The notes under the pieces are model-generated. The model worked only from the letters and a program-made list of their open reading frames with translations. It was not told where the DNA came from and did not search any database. 64,000 bases of DNA from Colimorpha sp045222295. Lineage in GTDB: Bacteria; Bacteroidota; Bacteroidia; Bacteroidales; P3. The stretch's first letter is position 1, and each line of letters begins with the position of its first letter. The position numbers were made by a program, and so were the translations under genes. The stretch lies in contig JBGUXP010000004.1 of NCBI GenBank assembly GCA_045222295.1, positions 5,068 through 69,067 on the forward strand, written 5' to 3'. This document shows, one piece after another, positions 8,375 through 17,245 of the stretch.

Positions 8375-8974
8375 ATGAACGCAAAAGATATTATCAAGAA
8401 CGGTCTTATCAAAGAAAACCCCACATGGGTGCTCATCCTCGGTATGTGCCCCACGCTGGCCACCACTACCTCGGCTGTCAACGGCATGATGATGGGCCTG
8501 GCCACAGCCTTTGTGCTCATGATGTCCAACATCGTTATCTCGCTGCTCAAGAGCGTCATCCCCGACAAGGTGCGTATCCCGGCCTTCATCGTGGTCATCG
8601 CCACCTTCGTCACCATCGTCCAGATGGTTATGCAGGCCTTTATGGCCGATATGTATGAGACCCTCGGCCTCTTTATCCCCCTTATCGTTGTGAACTGCAT
8701 CGTCCTCGGCCGTGCCGAGGCCTTTGCCTCGAAGAACGGCGTGTGGCATTCCGCCCTCGACGGCATCTTCATGGGCCTTGGCTTCACTTGGGCACTGACA
8801 CTCATTGGCATGGTGCGCGAGTTGCTCGGTACCGGCTGCATCTTCGGACACAGCCTTATCGGTGGCGCCGACGGCATGCTGATGATGATTCTGCCCCCGG
8901 GAGGCTTCCTGGCATTAGGTTTCCTGATGGCTCTTGTCAACCATCTGCGCAAGAAAAGTGTTAAAAAGTCATAA
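8375..8974 (+). CDS. rnfE: Rnf complex membrane subunit E
   Basis: This 199-residue, six-helix membrane protein is homologous to NqrD. The N-terminal NPTWVLILGMCPTLATTTS block identifies RnfE rather than RnfA. ETLGLFIPLIVVNCIVLGRAEAFA is the second half-helix family signature. The C-terminus (RKKSVKKS) is encoded by a short tandem repeat of AAAAGTGTTA-like units. In related bacteria rnfA follows rnfE, but here the next 86 bp hold no gene and then an unrelated secreted protein begins. Confidence 0.94.
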   Translation: MNAKDIIKNGLIKENPTWVLILGMCPTLATTTSAVNGMMMGLATAFVLMMSNIVISLLKSVIPDKVRIPAFIVVIATFVTIVQMVMQAFMADMYETLGLFIPLIVVNCIVLGRAEAFASKNGVWHSALDGIFMGLGFTWALTLIGMVRELLGTGCIFGHSLIGGADGMLMMILPPGGFLALGFLMALVNHLRKKSVKKS

Positions 8975-8991
8975 AAAGTGTTAAAAGTGTG
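8953..8991. repeat. Repeat at the rnfE end, where rnfA is expected
   Basis: AAAAGTGTTA units alternate with AAAAGTCATA in tandem across the rnfE stop codon. The expected position of rnfA is directly after this repeat. Confidence 0.8.
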
Positions 8992-9060
8992 AGCCCAAAA
9001 CGGCACCTTGTACTCTTAATATTAGAAAGGGAAAAAATATAGAATCAAAAACAGAGAAAA

Positions 9061-9525
9061 ATGATGAAAAAAATGGTCATAATCGCCGCCTTGTTCATGG
9101 TGGCGGCAGGAGTGAGAGCACAGGATTGCGAGGCGCTCATGCTTCCCTATTTCGGCAACGATAGAGTGAGTATGGAAAATTATCAGACGGCGGCTCCATA
9201 CAAGTATGAATGGCGTTGTGCGTATGCCAAGGCTGCTTTTTATGAGGCTGATGAAGTCCCTGCAGGTGCCGATGTGTTTCAAATCAGCGAGGTGAAAGAT
9301 AAGTTTACGGGCAACACCCTCTCGGCAAACTATGTGGTGGACCTCAACACGTTGAGCTATTATGGATATACGTTCTATGATTTCCAGTTGAGATACCCCA
9401 AGGGTGACAAAACCCTCTGTTTTGCCACTCCGGGGTCTGTGCATCCATATCTTGTGCTTCGCTCGATAGAGGAAATGCACGAGTTGGCAAATGAAATGAT
9501 AAATAATAACGCTTCAAACAGATAG
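9061..9525 (+). CDS. Secreted protein of unknown function
   Basis: This 154-residue protein has a clear signal peptide (KKMVIIAALFMVAAGVRAQ). I do not recognise a named domain. The mature part has two cysteines near its start, DCEALMLPYF and then EWRCAYAKAAFYEADEVP, and it ends with HPYLVLRSIEEMHELA. The composition suggests a small folded periplasmic or surface protein. It ends 3 bp before the T9SS cargo gene and is probably co-transcribed with it. A partner or accessory role for that protein is only an inference from position. Confidence 0.75.
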   Translation: MMKKMVIIAALFMVAAGVRAQDCEALMLPYFGNDRVSMENYQTAAPYKYEWRCAYAKAAFYEADEVPAGADVFQISEVKDKFTGNTLSANYVVDLNTLSYYGYTFYDFQLRYPKGDKTLCFATPGSVHPYLVLRSIEEMHELANEMINNNASNR

Positions 9526-9528
9526 GCT

Positions 9529-12500
9529 ATGAAAAAGATCTGTCTTTCCTTGATAATATGCATGCTGTCGATAGCGACGGCATACTCACAGTTGACCATG
9601 GTTACCTTGAAAGATTCCACCTCTGGGCAAACGGTATCTTTTGATTCGACCAATGCTGTGGGTATACTTGACAATGGAGGAGAAGGTCGCTATGTTCCAG
9701 GGGACCACTATATTACGATTACTTCTACATGTGATCCCTATCGTTTCTTTCTTAAATTAGGAGAACTGGACATAGATTGTCTCGATACGTTGTATATCTA
9801 TGATGGTCCGTCCATTAGTAGCCCTGTCCGTGCAAAAATAAACAATTGCACAGGCCATTTTGCTGGTCAGGAGATTTTTGTTTCTCCGAATAACACTAGT
9901 GGAATGCTCACAGTTCGGTTTGTTGCTGTCAATGGATCTCAGGGTGGTATGGGATTTTCTCTAGGTACTAACTGTGGAATCCCGTGCGAGAAGGTGGAGC
10001 CCGTGATTGAGTCTGCATTCTATCGTACACGTAATGGTGTGATTTATGACACAGCATACTTGCGTGATGTGCCGGTCTATGATACAACATGGAATATTAG
10101 CCTTTCTGGAGACACTCTTGGAATTGCTCATATTGACACGAATTATTTCGTTGGTGCTCACCTCTGTGTGGGTGATGGCGTTATCTTCCGTGGGCATGGT
10201 GTGTATTCTAATAATCATGGATACTATACCCCCTCTGATGCCACAACTTTTTTCGTTTGGGATATGGCTAATGATGGTGATACGATTAAAGGTACTGGTC
10301 TTACTGAAATTACTTATAGGGATTACCAAAAAACGGGTTGCTATGATATGGAGCTTTCTCTTACCGATGCTTATGGATGTGCCTCTCAGACTTATGTGTC
10401 GGTCAAGGTTCGTACTTCGGTCAACCCAATCAAAACTATCTTTACACTAGCTGATATTTGCAATCGCGATTCGCTGATGGTTAATATGGGTTATAGCGGC
10501 GAAAATGCAACCCTGACCCTGCGAGAGGTGGAATCGAATGAGACTGTCTCCAAAATCAATGAGGTGAGAACCTTCATTCCTGATGGCCCTAATTGCCCTC
10601 CAGGATTTTATGAGGCTCCAGTTACTTTTACCGAGTTCCCTGCCAGCAAGCGTATTACTCGTGCTTCCGATGTTTGTTCCATTTGCCTTAATATGGAGCA
10701 TTCGTTTATTGGTGATGTCACGGTGTCTATCATCTGCCCTACGGGTAATCAGGCTTTCCTATGGTATGGAAACCAAGATCCTGATCCCCGTGACGGCAGG
10801 AATGAATCGGGTAGTGCTGGTTATGGTGGTGGTGGTACCAACCTTGGATATGCTCTCGATAATGGATCTTCTGACAGTGGCTGCGACTCATTGAACAACC
10901 CCTTTGGTGGCGGTTTGGACTATTGCTTCTCCCGTAATGGAGATTATGTCCTTGTCACCGGCGAGCGTGCTGATGCTGTCGTTGGACGTCCTGTCCGTCC
11001 CGGTGCCAACAACTGCTATATTACCGGTACGAACTTCAAGGATACATACAGTAATGTTACTGTAGGACCGGAACCTTCTTACTTTAACAACGGAGGCGGA
11101 CAGACGTACACATTAAGTGGTACAACCAAGCATCCTAGTGACCGTGCAACGAAAAGCGATTACTATATTCCTTACACCGATTTCAGCGAGTTGATTGGTT
11201 GCCCCTTGAATGGTACATGGAAAATCAGGGTTCATGATAAGTGGGCTATTGATAATGGATGGGTTTTTAGTTGGGGTATGGATATCTGTGGAGTCACGCA
11301 AGACGATGACTGTAAATATACGGTAGGAATTGATTCTCTTGTATGGCGTCCCGACCCCGATCCGCAGTATCATGACTATGAATTGGGCCATTATCGCGGA
11401 CTCAAGGTTGAGCAGGCTTCTTCCACTGTCTCTTATATCTCTTCGCCCGACACAGCTGGATTCTTCCCTATCAATGTGTTTGTATATGATGAGTTTGGTT
11501 GTGTGTGGGATACCAATACCCGAATCACAACCTACTGGACACCCCAGCCCAGATTAGGTGCTGATACGGCTCTTTGTGGTGTTGATCGTGCAATACTTGA
11601 CGCTACCGATCGCCATGCTGCTACCGAGAATTACACCTATATCTGGTCGCCCTTTGGACAAAATACGCCTACTATCGTGTCTGCCGATGATGCTCACGGT
11701 AACATCCCCTATGTTGTAAGCGTGATGAATACGCGTAATGAGACAGTTTGCACCACACGTGATACTATCAATGTTAACGTCCGTAAACAACCTCTGCCTA
11801 ATTTTACACCCGAGCCTTTCACTTTTGAAGGATGTGCTCCCATGACCATCCATTTTGACAACCAAAGTATTGATGCCCAGAGCCACCTGTGGGTCTTCGG
11901 AGACGGTATTATCTCTGAGCTCCCTAGTCCCACACATACCTATTCAGAGGGTATCTACACCTTGAAGTATTATGCTACTTCTGACGAGGGATGTGTCGAT
12001 TCCATCATTTCCGAAGGAGGTATTGCGGTTTATCGCAAACCAGAGGCTTCCTTCACTTGGGATCCCGTCTATCCGTCGGTGGCTACGCCTGTGGTCAACT
12101 TCAATAATACCACGCCGCATTCTGCGAATACTCGTTACTTCTGGGAACTCCAGTACACTAGCGACAACCCGCTCTCCTTTGAAACCCTTAATGGCCGAGA
12201 TGCTACTTTCGACTTCTCGAGATACAACAATGGAGACATCTCGGGCAACTATAATGTTCGTTTGATTGCCCGCACCGACAACCTTGCACCTTCGGGCAAC
12301 ATGGTCTACTGTTCCGATACCGCTGCCAACAACATCCTCATCATCAACGACTATTTACAATTTCCCAATGTGGTGACTCCCAATGGCGATGGCATCAACG
12401 ATCGTTTCGTTATCCAGAATCTCGTCAATGGTCTTGCTTATCCTATCAACAGCCTCGATATCTATAACAAGTGGGGCGCTCGCGTCTACCACATGGAAAA

Positions 12501-12627
12501 CATTTCAAGTGATGACGACTTCTGGGATCCCTCGGACATGCCCGACGGTACCTACTTCTATCGCTTCTCTGCCCGAGGCTACAATGGCAATATCGAGCAC
12601 AATGGAGCCATTGAGGTGATTCACTAA
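9529..12627 (+). CDS. Large T9SS type B cargo protein (CUB-like, P-domain-like and PKD domains)
   Basis: This 1032-residue protein is predicted to be secreted through type IX secretion. A signal peptide (to about residue 20) is followed by a CUB-like domain (about 25-150, with LDTLYIYDGPS). A region resembling a proprotein convertase P-domain spans about 355-590 (HSFIGDVTVSIICP ... NGTWKIRVHDKWAIDNGWVFSWG). PKD-like domains follow (about 765-930, with WVFGDG and HTYSEGIYTLKYYA). The C-terminal 90 residues are a CHU_C/type B sorting domain (FPNVVTPNGDGINDRF ... YNKWGARVY ... DGTYFYRF). No catalytic site was found. It may be an adhesin or a carbohydrate- or protein-binding surface factor. Confidence 0.85.
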   Translation: MKKICLSLIICMLSIATAYSQLTMVTLKDSTSGQTVSFDSTNAVGILDNGGEGRYVPGDHYITITSTCDPYRFFLKLGELDIDCLDTLYIYDGPSISSPVRAKINNCTGHFAGQEIFVSPNNTSGMLTVRFVAVNGSQGGMGFSLGTNCGIPCEKVEPVIESAFYRTRNGVIYDTAYLRDVPVYDTTWNISLSGDTLGIAHIDTNYFVGAHLCVGDGVIFRGHGVYSNNHGYYTPSDATTFFVWDMANDGDTIKGTGLTEITYRDYQKTGCYDMELSLTDAYGCASQTYVSVKVRTSVNPIKTIFTLADICNRDSLMVNMGYSGENATLTLREVESNETVSKINEVRTFIPDGPNCPPGFYEAPVTFTEFPASKRITRASDVCSICLNMEHSFIGDVTVSIICPTGNQAFLWYGNQDPDPRDGRNESGSAGYGGGGTNLGYALDNGSSDSGCDSLNNPFGGGLDYCFSRNGDYVLVTGERADAVVGRPVRPGANNCYITGTNFKDTYSNVTVGPEPSYFNNGGGQTYTLSGTTKHPSDRATKSDYYIPYTDFSELIGCPLNGTWKIRVHDKWAIDNGWVFSWGMDICGVTQDDDCKYTVGIDSLVWRPDPDPQYHDYELGHYRGLKVEQASSTVSYISSPDTAGFFPINVFVYDEFGCVWDTNTRITTYWTPQPRLGADTALCGVDRAILDATDRHAATENYTYIWSPFGQNTPTIVSADDAHGNIPYVVSVMNTRNETVCTTRDTINVNVRKQPLPNFTPEPFTFEGCAPMTIHFDNQSIDAQSHLWVFGDGIISELPSPTHTYSEGIYTLKYYATSDEGCVDSIISEGGIAVYRKPEASFTWDPVYPSVATPVVNFNNTTPHSANTRYFWELQYTSDNPLSFETLNGRDATFDFSRYNNGDISGNYNVRLIARTDNLAPSGNMVYCSDTAANNILIINDYLQFPNVVTPNGDGINDRFVIQNLVNGLAYPINSLDIYNKWGARVYHMENISSDDDFWDPSDMPDGTYFYRFSARGYNGNIEHNGAIEVIH

Positions 12628-12650
12628 ATCCTTTAATGAACACTCCACAA

Positions 12651-12679
12651 GCACCATTCTCATGAATGGTGCTTTTTTT
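12651..12679 (+). terminator. Terminator after the T9SS cargo gene
   Basis: GCACCATTC, loop TCAT, GAATGGTGC and seven T residues form a strong intrinsic terminator between the cargo gene and dnaG. Confidence 0.9.
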
Positions 12680-12680
12680 A

Positions 12681-12711
12681 TTTCCTATGTCAAAAAAAAA
12701 TTGTATTTTTG
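12681..12711 (+). promoter_or_regulatory. Probable dnaG promoter
   Basis: TATTTTTG at 12704-12711 matches TAnnTTTG. The upstream element at 12681-12684 is TTTC, one mismatch, with a 19-bp spacer. The start would lie only about 5-8 bases before the chosen ATG, giving an almost leaderless mRNA. Confidence 0.6.
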
Positions 12712-12724
12712 CACCCCAATTGTC

Positions 12725-14734
12725 ATGATAGACCAAGAGACCATACAACGCATTATGGATGCCGCCCGTATTGAGGAGGTGATAGGCGATTTTGTCTCTC
12801 TCAAGAAGCGCGGAGCCAACCACATAGGCTGCTGTCCCTTCCACAACGAGAAGACGCCTTCGTTCTATGTCTCACCCTCGAAAGGCATCTTTAAGTGCTT
12901 TGGTTGTGGCGAGGCTGGCGATGTAGTGAAGTTTTTAATGAAACATGAGCACTACACCTACCCAGAGGCGTTGCGTTGGTTGGCACAGAAGTATAACATC
13001 GAGATCCGAGAGGAAGAACAGACCGAGGAGCAGAAAGAACGTCAGAACGAGCGCGATGCCCTATTTCATGTCTCCGAGTTTGCGCAGCAGTATTTCGCTG
13101 ACCTGCTTTATAACGACGAGATGGGTCGTGCCGTTGGCCTCAGTTATTTTCACAGCCGTGGTCTCAGCGACGAGGTGATTAGGAATTTTGGCCTTGGCTA
13201 CTGTCTTGACGAGTGGAGCAATTTCACAGACCATGCCCGCAAAAATGGTTACAGCGACAGTGTACTCGAGAAGACCGGACTGACGATATTCAAAGACTCC
13301 GACTTGTCTGACAAGACTGACCCGTCCGACCACCGCCGTCGTTCTTACGACCGCTTCCGAGGTCGTGTCATGTTTCCCATCTACAGTATCTCGGGCAGAG
13401 TGCTTGGATTCAGTGGACGTGTGCTCAGCAGTGAGAAGCAGGCCGCCAAGTACGTCAACTCCCCCGACTCCGATATCTACAACAAGAGCCGCATTCTCTA
13501 TGGCCTTTTTCAGGCCCGCATGGCAATCTCAAAAGCCAACAAGTGCTATCTTGTCGAGGGCAATATCGATGTCATCTCTATGCATCAATCTGGTGTGGAG
13601 AATACGGTGGCTTCCTGTGGCACCTCTCTCACCACCGAACAGATACGTCTCATCAAGCGTTATACTCCCAATGTCACTGTGCTCTATGATGGCGACTCCG
13701 CTGGCATCAAGGCAGCCCTCCGTGCTGTCAACCTGCTCTTTGCCGAGGGCATGCATGTGCGCTGTGTTCTCTTCCCCGATGGCGAGGATCCCGATAGCTA
13801 TGCCCAGAAATATGGCTCAACAGCCTTGCAGGAATATCTGGCCTCTCATGAGGACAACTTTGTCATCTTCAAGACCCGTGTCCTGCTCGATGGTGTCAAG
13901 GACGACCCCATTCGCAAGGCCGAGCTCGTCAAGGAAACCATCGACACCATAGCCCTTGTGCCCGATCTCATTGAGCGCACTGAGTATATCGCCCAATGTG
14001 CCAACTTGCTCGATGTCCCCGAGGAGGCTTTGGCATCTGAACTTTCCAAAGCCGTCAATCGCAATCGATTGAAAAACTACGAGGAGCAGACCACAAGTGA
14101 AACCTCAAGCGACTCTAGCGACTCTAAGGCCCCTAGGGCCCCTAGTGACTCTAAGGACTCTAGTCCCTCTAGTGTCGCTCTCGCGCCCCAGGCTTGCGAG
14201 CGCCACCTCATTCAGCTTCTCCTCAACCACGGTGACCAGACCCTCACGCAGACTCTTACTGCAGATGATGGCACTCCACAGGAATATACCTATACCGTGG
14301 CTCAAGCTATTGTTTCCGACTTGCAAGGTGACGAGCTATGTTTTTCTGATCCCCTCTGCCAGCGCATCTTTAACTATTTCGCCGATACCCTCTCTCGTGG
14401 CGAAGTACCTGATGCTTCCCACTTCATTACCATTGACGACGAGGATCTTCGGTCCTTCGCAATCTCGCTCATGCTTGACACCTTCCGTATTAGTGAGACA
14501 TGGCGTCAGAAACAGGTTTTCGTTCCCTCTATTGAGGACAATCTTCAGACTGATCTTTACGAGTCGATATTGTCCTTTAAGCTCAAGTGTATCGAAGATC
14601 GCATCGCTGACAATGCACGTCGTTTCCGTGAGGCCAAGGATGATGAAGAGATGATGATACTCCTCTCCGAGAAGAAGAACCTCGTTGACCTCCACCGCAA
14701 GATTGGCTTGGCACTTCACAGAGTAATAAACTAG
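12725..14734 (+). CDS. dnaG: DNA primase DnaG
   Basis: This 669-residue enzyme makes RNA primers at the replication fork. The CHC2 zinc finger is C37-x2-H40 ... C58-x2-C61. The Toprim catalytic core includes LVEGNIDVISMHQ near 275 and LYDGDSAGIKAA near 320. The ATG at 12725 (MIDQETIQRI) was preferred over an upstream ATG, which lies in the terminator and promoter. Two stretches look foreign to the family. Residues about 190-203 (SDLSDKTDPSDH) are just before the conserved YDRFRGRVMFPI, and residues about 458-482 are a Ser/Asp/Pro linker. Both are encoded by short repeats. The second lies at the natural hinge before the helicase-binding domain and should be tolerated. Confidence 0.95.
   Translation: MIDQETIQRIMDAARIEEVIGDFVSLKKRGANHIGCCPFHNEKTPSFYVSPSKGIFKCFGCGEAGDVVKFLMKHEHYTYPEALRWLAQKYNIEIREEEQTEEQKERQNERDALFHVSEFAQQYFADLLYNDEMGRAVGLSYFHSRGLSDEVIRNFGLGYCLDEWSNFTDHARKNGYSDSVLEKTGLTIFKDSDLSDKTDPSDHRRRSYDRFRGRVMFPIYSISGRVLGFSGRVLSSEKQAAKYVNSPDSDIYNKSRILYGLFQARMAISKANKCYLVEGNIDVISMHQSGVENTVASCGTSLTTEQIRLIKRYTPNVTVLYDGDSAGIKAALRAVNLLFAEGMHVRCVLFPDGEDPDSYAQKYGSTALQEYLASHEDNFVIFKTRVLLDGVKDDPIRKAELVKETIDTIALVPDLIERTEYIAQCANLLDVPEEALASELSKAVNRNRLKNYEEQTTSETSSDSSDSKAPRAPSDSKDSSPSSVALAPQACERHLIQLLLNHGDQTLTQTLTADDGTPQEYTYTVAQAIVSDLQGDELCFSDPLCQRIFNYFADTLSRGEVPDASHFITIDDEDLRSFAISLMLDTFRISETWRQKQVFVPSIEDNLQTDLYESILSFKLKCIEDRIADNARRFREAKDDEEMMILLSEKKNLVDLHRKIGLALHRVIN
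13294..13332. repeat. Repeat within dnaG shared with nqrC
   Basis: GTCTGAC and GTCCGAC units are spaced by a few bases. The 14-mer CTGACCCGTCCGAC recurs on the coding strand of nqrC (60606-60642), where it is read in another frame. Confidence 0.75.
14101..14175. repeat. 9-bp unit repeat encoding the DnaG linker
   Basis: Units such as CGACTCTAG, GACTCTAAG, GCCCCTAGG and TCCCTCTAG follow each other in the dnaG frame. They give a linker of SDS, KAP and RAP triplets. Confidence 0.8.
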
Positions 14735-14766
14735 AATTTCTAGATAATCTAGGAATAAATATAACA

Positions 14767-15963
14767 ATGGACATACAGACCCTTAAACAACGCTACGATA
14801 TTATTGGCAACGACCCCAAACTCCTCATGGCCCTCAACAAGGCTATCCAGGTGGCACCCACAAACCTCTCCATACTCATCACTGGTGAGAGTGGTGTGGG
14901 CAAGGATGTCTTCTCGCGCATCATCCACGAGAACAGCACCCGCAAACATGTGCGGCAGGGTAGGGGGCTCATCTCCGTCAACTGTGGCGCCATCCCTGAG
15001 GGCACCATCGAGAGCGAGCTCTTCGGCCATGTGAAGGGAGCCTTCACAGGTGCTGACCGCGCGCGCAAGGGCTATTTCGAGGAGGCCGATGGGGGCACTA
15101 TTTTCCTCGACGAGATTGGTGAGTTGCCATTGGCCATGCAGGTCAAGTTGCTCCGTGTCCTCGAGAATGGCGAGATTATCCCTGTCGGCAGTTCCACGCC
15201 GCAGAAAATCGACGTGCGTGTGGTCGCCGCTACCAATGTCGACATCGTCAAGGCCGTCCGTGAGGGACGTTTCCGCGAAGACCTCTACTACCGCCTCAAC
15301 CAGCTCTCCATCTATTTGCCTCCGCTACGTGAGCGCAAGGAAGACATACCCTTGTTGTTTCGCAAATTCTCATCCGATGTGGCCGAGAAATACCACATGC
15401 CGCCAATCGTCCTCACCGAGGATGCCCGCACCATGCTCATGAACTACCCCTGGTATGGCAACGTACGCGAACTAAAGAACATTACTGAGCAGATAGCTGT
15501 CGTCGAGACCGAGCGCAGCATCACCCCGGACATCCTGCAGAACTATCTCTCCTATATTCCTGCTGAGCGCATGCCGGTTGTGGTACCTGACACGCAGACC
15601 CCTGCTGCCGCTAGCCAGATTACCGATCGCGAACTGCTTCTCAAAGCCCTCTCCATGGGACAAATGATCAATGAGATGCGTGGCGAAATCAATGACCTTC
15701 GCCAGATGGTCCAGCAACTCACCAGTGGCAATAACTATCCACTACCCCCAGCCCACTACCCGCTATCCACTCATAATGAGGAGGAGTTTTTGACTCCCGA
15801 AATCATAGAGGACGAGGCTGTCAATCTTGAGGACCGTGAACGCCGTGCCATACTCCGTGCCCTCGAACATAGCCAGGGTAACCGTAAGCAGGCTGCCGCC
15901 GACCTCCATATCTCCGAGCGCACCCTCTACCGTAAGTTGAAGGAATATAATATTAGTGAATAA
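14767..15963 (+). CDS. Sigma-54-dependent activator without receiver domain
   Basis: This 398-residue enhancer-binding protein starts directly with the AAA+ domain. Walker A is GESGVGKD (residues 40-47). The sigma-54 contact loop GAFTGA is near residue 92, Walker B reads GGTIFLDEIGEL, and the arginine-finger region follows. The C-terminal Fis-type helix-turn-helix is clear (NRKQAAADLHISERTLYRKLKEY). No receiver, PAS or GAF domain precedes the ATPase, so control is probably by partner or expression. Residues about 322-337 (PLPPAHYPLST) are a repeat-encoded linker. It lies 32 bp after dnaG. Target promoters were not identified. Confidence 0.92.
   Translation: MDIQTLKQRYDIIGNDPKLLMALNKAIQVAPTNLSILITGESGVGKDVFSRIIHENSTRKHVRQGRGLISVNCGAIPEGTIESELFGHVKGAFTGADRARKGYFEEADGGTIFLDEIGELPLAMQVKLLRVLENGEIIPVGSSTPQKIDVRVVAATNVDIVKAVREGRFREDLYYRLNQLSIYLPPLRERKEDIPLLFRKFSSDVAEKYHMPPIVLTEDARTMLMNYPWYGNVRELKNITEQIAVVETERSITPDILQNYLSYIPAERMPVVVPDTQTPAAASQITDRELLLKALSMGQMINEMRGEINDLRQMVQQLTSGNNYPLPPAHYPLSTHNEEEFLTPEIIEDEAVNLEDRERRAILRALEHSQGNRKQAAADLHISERTLYRKLKEYNISE
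15733..15772. repeat. Repeat-encoded linker in the sigma-54 activator
   Basis: CTATCCACTACC, CCCACTACC and CTATCCACTC units in tandem encode the Pro/Tyr-rich hinge between the ATPase and DNA-binding domains. Confidence 0.65.
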
Positions 15964-15994
15964 AGGATCGTCGGCTCTTTGCTGACATTGTAAG

Positions 15995-17245
15995 ATGAAA
16001 ACTAACGATATACGTATTTCTCTCCCTGCTTCCAAGAGTATGAGTAACCGCTGGCTGATGATCAACCATCTCACCGGCGGTCACTTCCGTATCAACAAAC
16101 TCTCCACCTCTGGCGACACACGACTGCTGCGTCAGCTATTATTACAACTTGAGGAGGGTGGTGGTTCGGGAGTCTACTATTGCAATAATGCCGGCTCCGT
16201 GGCCCGCTTCCTCATGCCGCTGTTGGCCATCACCCCCGGACACCATACGCTCACTGGCGATGAACGCCTCTGTCAGCGTCCCATGGCACCACTCATCGAC
16301 GCTCTGCGTCAGATGGGTCTCCGTATTGAGTGTACTAGTCAGGAGGGTTTTCTGCCCGTCAATATCCAAGGGGGCATACCCACGAGACGCACCGTCTCGG
16401 TCGACCCTCTGCTCAGCAGCCAGTTTGTAAGTGCATTACTGCTTATTGCCCCTCGTATGGCTGAGGGCATCTCGCTCACCATGACCCAGCGCCCCACATC
16501 GCGCCCTTACATTGAGATGACTTGCGACGCCCTGCGTCAGGCGGGTATCGAGGTGCGCCGTTCTTCCAACGGCCGCACCTATTATGTCCAGCCCTTTGTT
16601 GGCAAGCCCAAAGCTGCCACCATTTCTGTGGAGCGCGACTGGTCGTCGGCTTCCTATTTCTACACTATGGCCCTCTTGAGGCCCGACCTGCGTATCCGTC
16701 TGCTCGGTCTGCAGCTCGACTCCTGCCAGGGCGATAGTGCCACCGACGCCTTCTTCCGCCTCCTCGGCGTGCAGTCCACCGAGGTGCGTTCTCCCTACCG
16801 ATCCGCCGCGCGCTCCATCACCATCCAAGGTCCTCAGCCGGAGGAACGTCGTCCGTTACCCGGCAAGGTGCAGTTCAATTGTCTTGACTGTCCTGACCTT
16901 GTGCCTACTTTCGCTGTGGCCGCTGCCGCCGCTCGGGTTCGTGCCTCCCTCAAGGGTGTCAGCAATATTGCCCTTAAAGAGAGCGACCGCATGGAAGCCA
17001 TCAGTACAGAATTGCAACGCATGGGAGGTAAGGTGACCTGCACGGCCGAGGAAATGGTCATCATCCCCTCGGAACTCCATCCCGTCGAGCCTGTCCGCAC
17101 CTACAACGACCATCGTATCGCCATGGCATTTGCGCCCTTGCGGCTTCTTTTCCCCGACCTGCAGATTGAGAAACCTGAGGTGGTCGACAAGTCGTTCCCC
17201 GAATTCTGGCAGCAGTTCGACCTGGTGCTGCAAAACAAGGTTTGA
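15995..17245 (+). CDS. aroA: 3-phosphoshikimate 1-carboxyvinyltransferase (EPSP synthase)
   Basis: This 416-residue enzyme joins shikimate-3-phosphate and phosphoenolpyruvate in aromatic amino acid synthesis. The N-terminal substrate loop LPASKSMSNRWLMI and the C-terminal YNDHRIAMAFAPL and EVVDKSFPEFW blocks are diagnostic. The SSQFVSALLLIAP segment and an SAS-type loop (RDWSSASYFY) complete the active site. It lies 31 bp after the sigma-54 activator, and its TGA overlaps the miaA start. Confidence 0.94.
   Translation: MKTNDIRISLPASKSMSNRWLMINHLTGGHFRINKLSTSGDTRLLRQLLLQLEEGGGSGVYYCNNAGSVARFLMPLLAITPGHHTLTGDERLCQRPMAPLIDALRQMGLRIECTSQEGFLPVNIQGGIPTRRTVSVDPLLSSQFVSALLLIAPRMAEGISLTMTQRPTSRPYIEMTCDALRQAGIEVRRSSNGRTYYVQPFVGKPKAATISVERDWSSASYFYTMALLRPDLRIRLLGLQLDSCQGDSATDAFFRLLGVQSTEVRSPYRSAARSITIQGPQPEERRPLPGKVQFNCLDCPDLVPTFAVAAAAARVRASLKGVSNIALKESDRMEAISTELQRMGGKVTCTAEEMVIIPSELHPVEPVRTYNDHRIAMAFAPLRLLFPDLQIEKPEVVDKSFPEFWQQFDLVLQNKV

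Noticed and set aside
9310..9360. Possible remnant of rnfA after rnfE
   Set aside because: No RnfA-like hydrophobic helices or the VNN..LxxFLGxCPF motif are present in any frame between 8975 and 9528; the gene here is a secreted protein.
12662..12724. Upstream start for dnaG at 12662
   Set aside because: It begins inside the loop of the preceding terminator and precedes the probable promoter.
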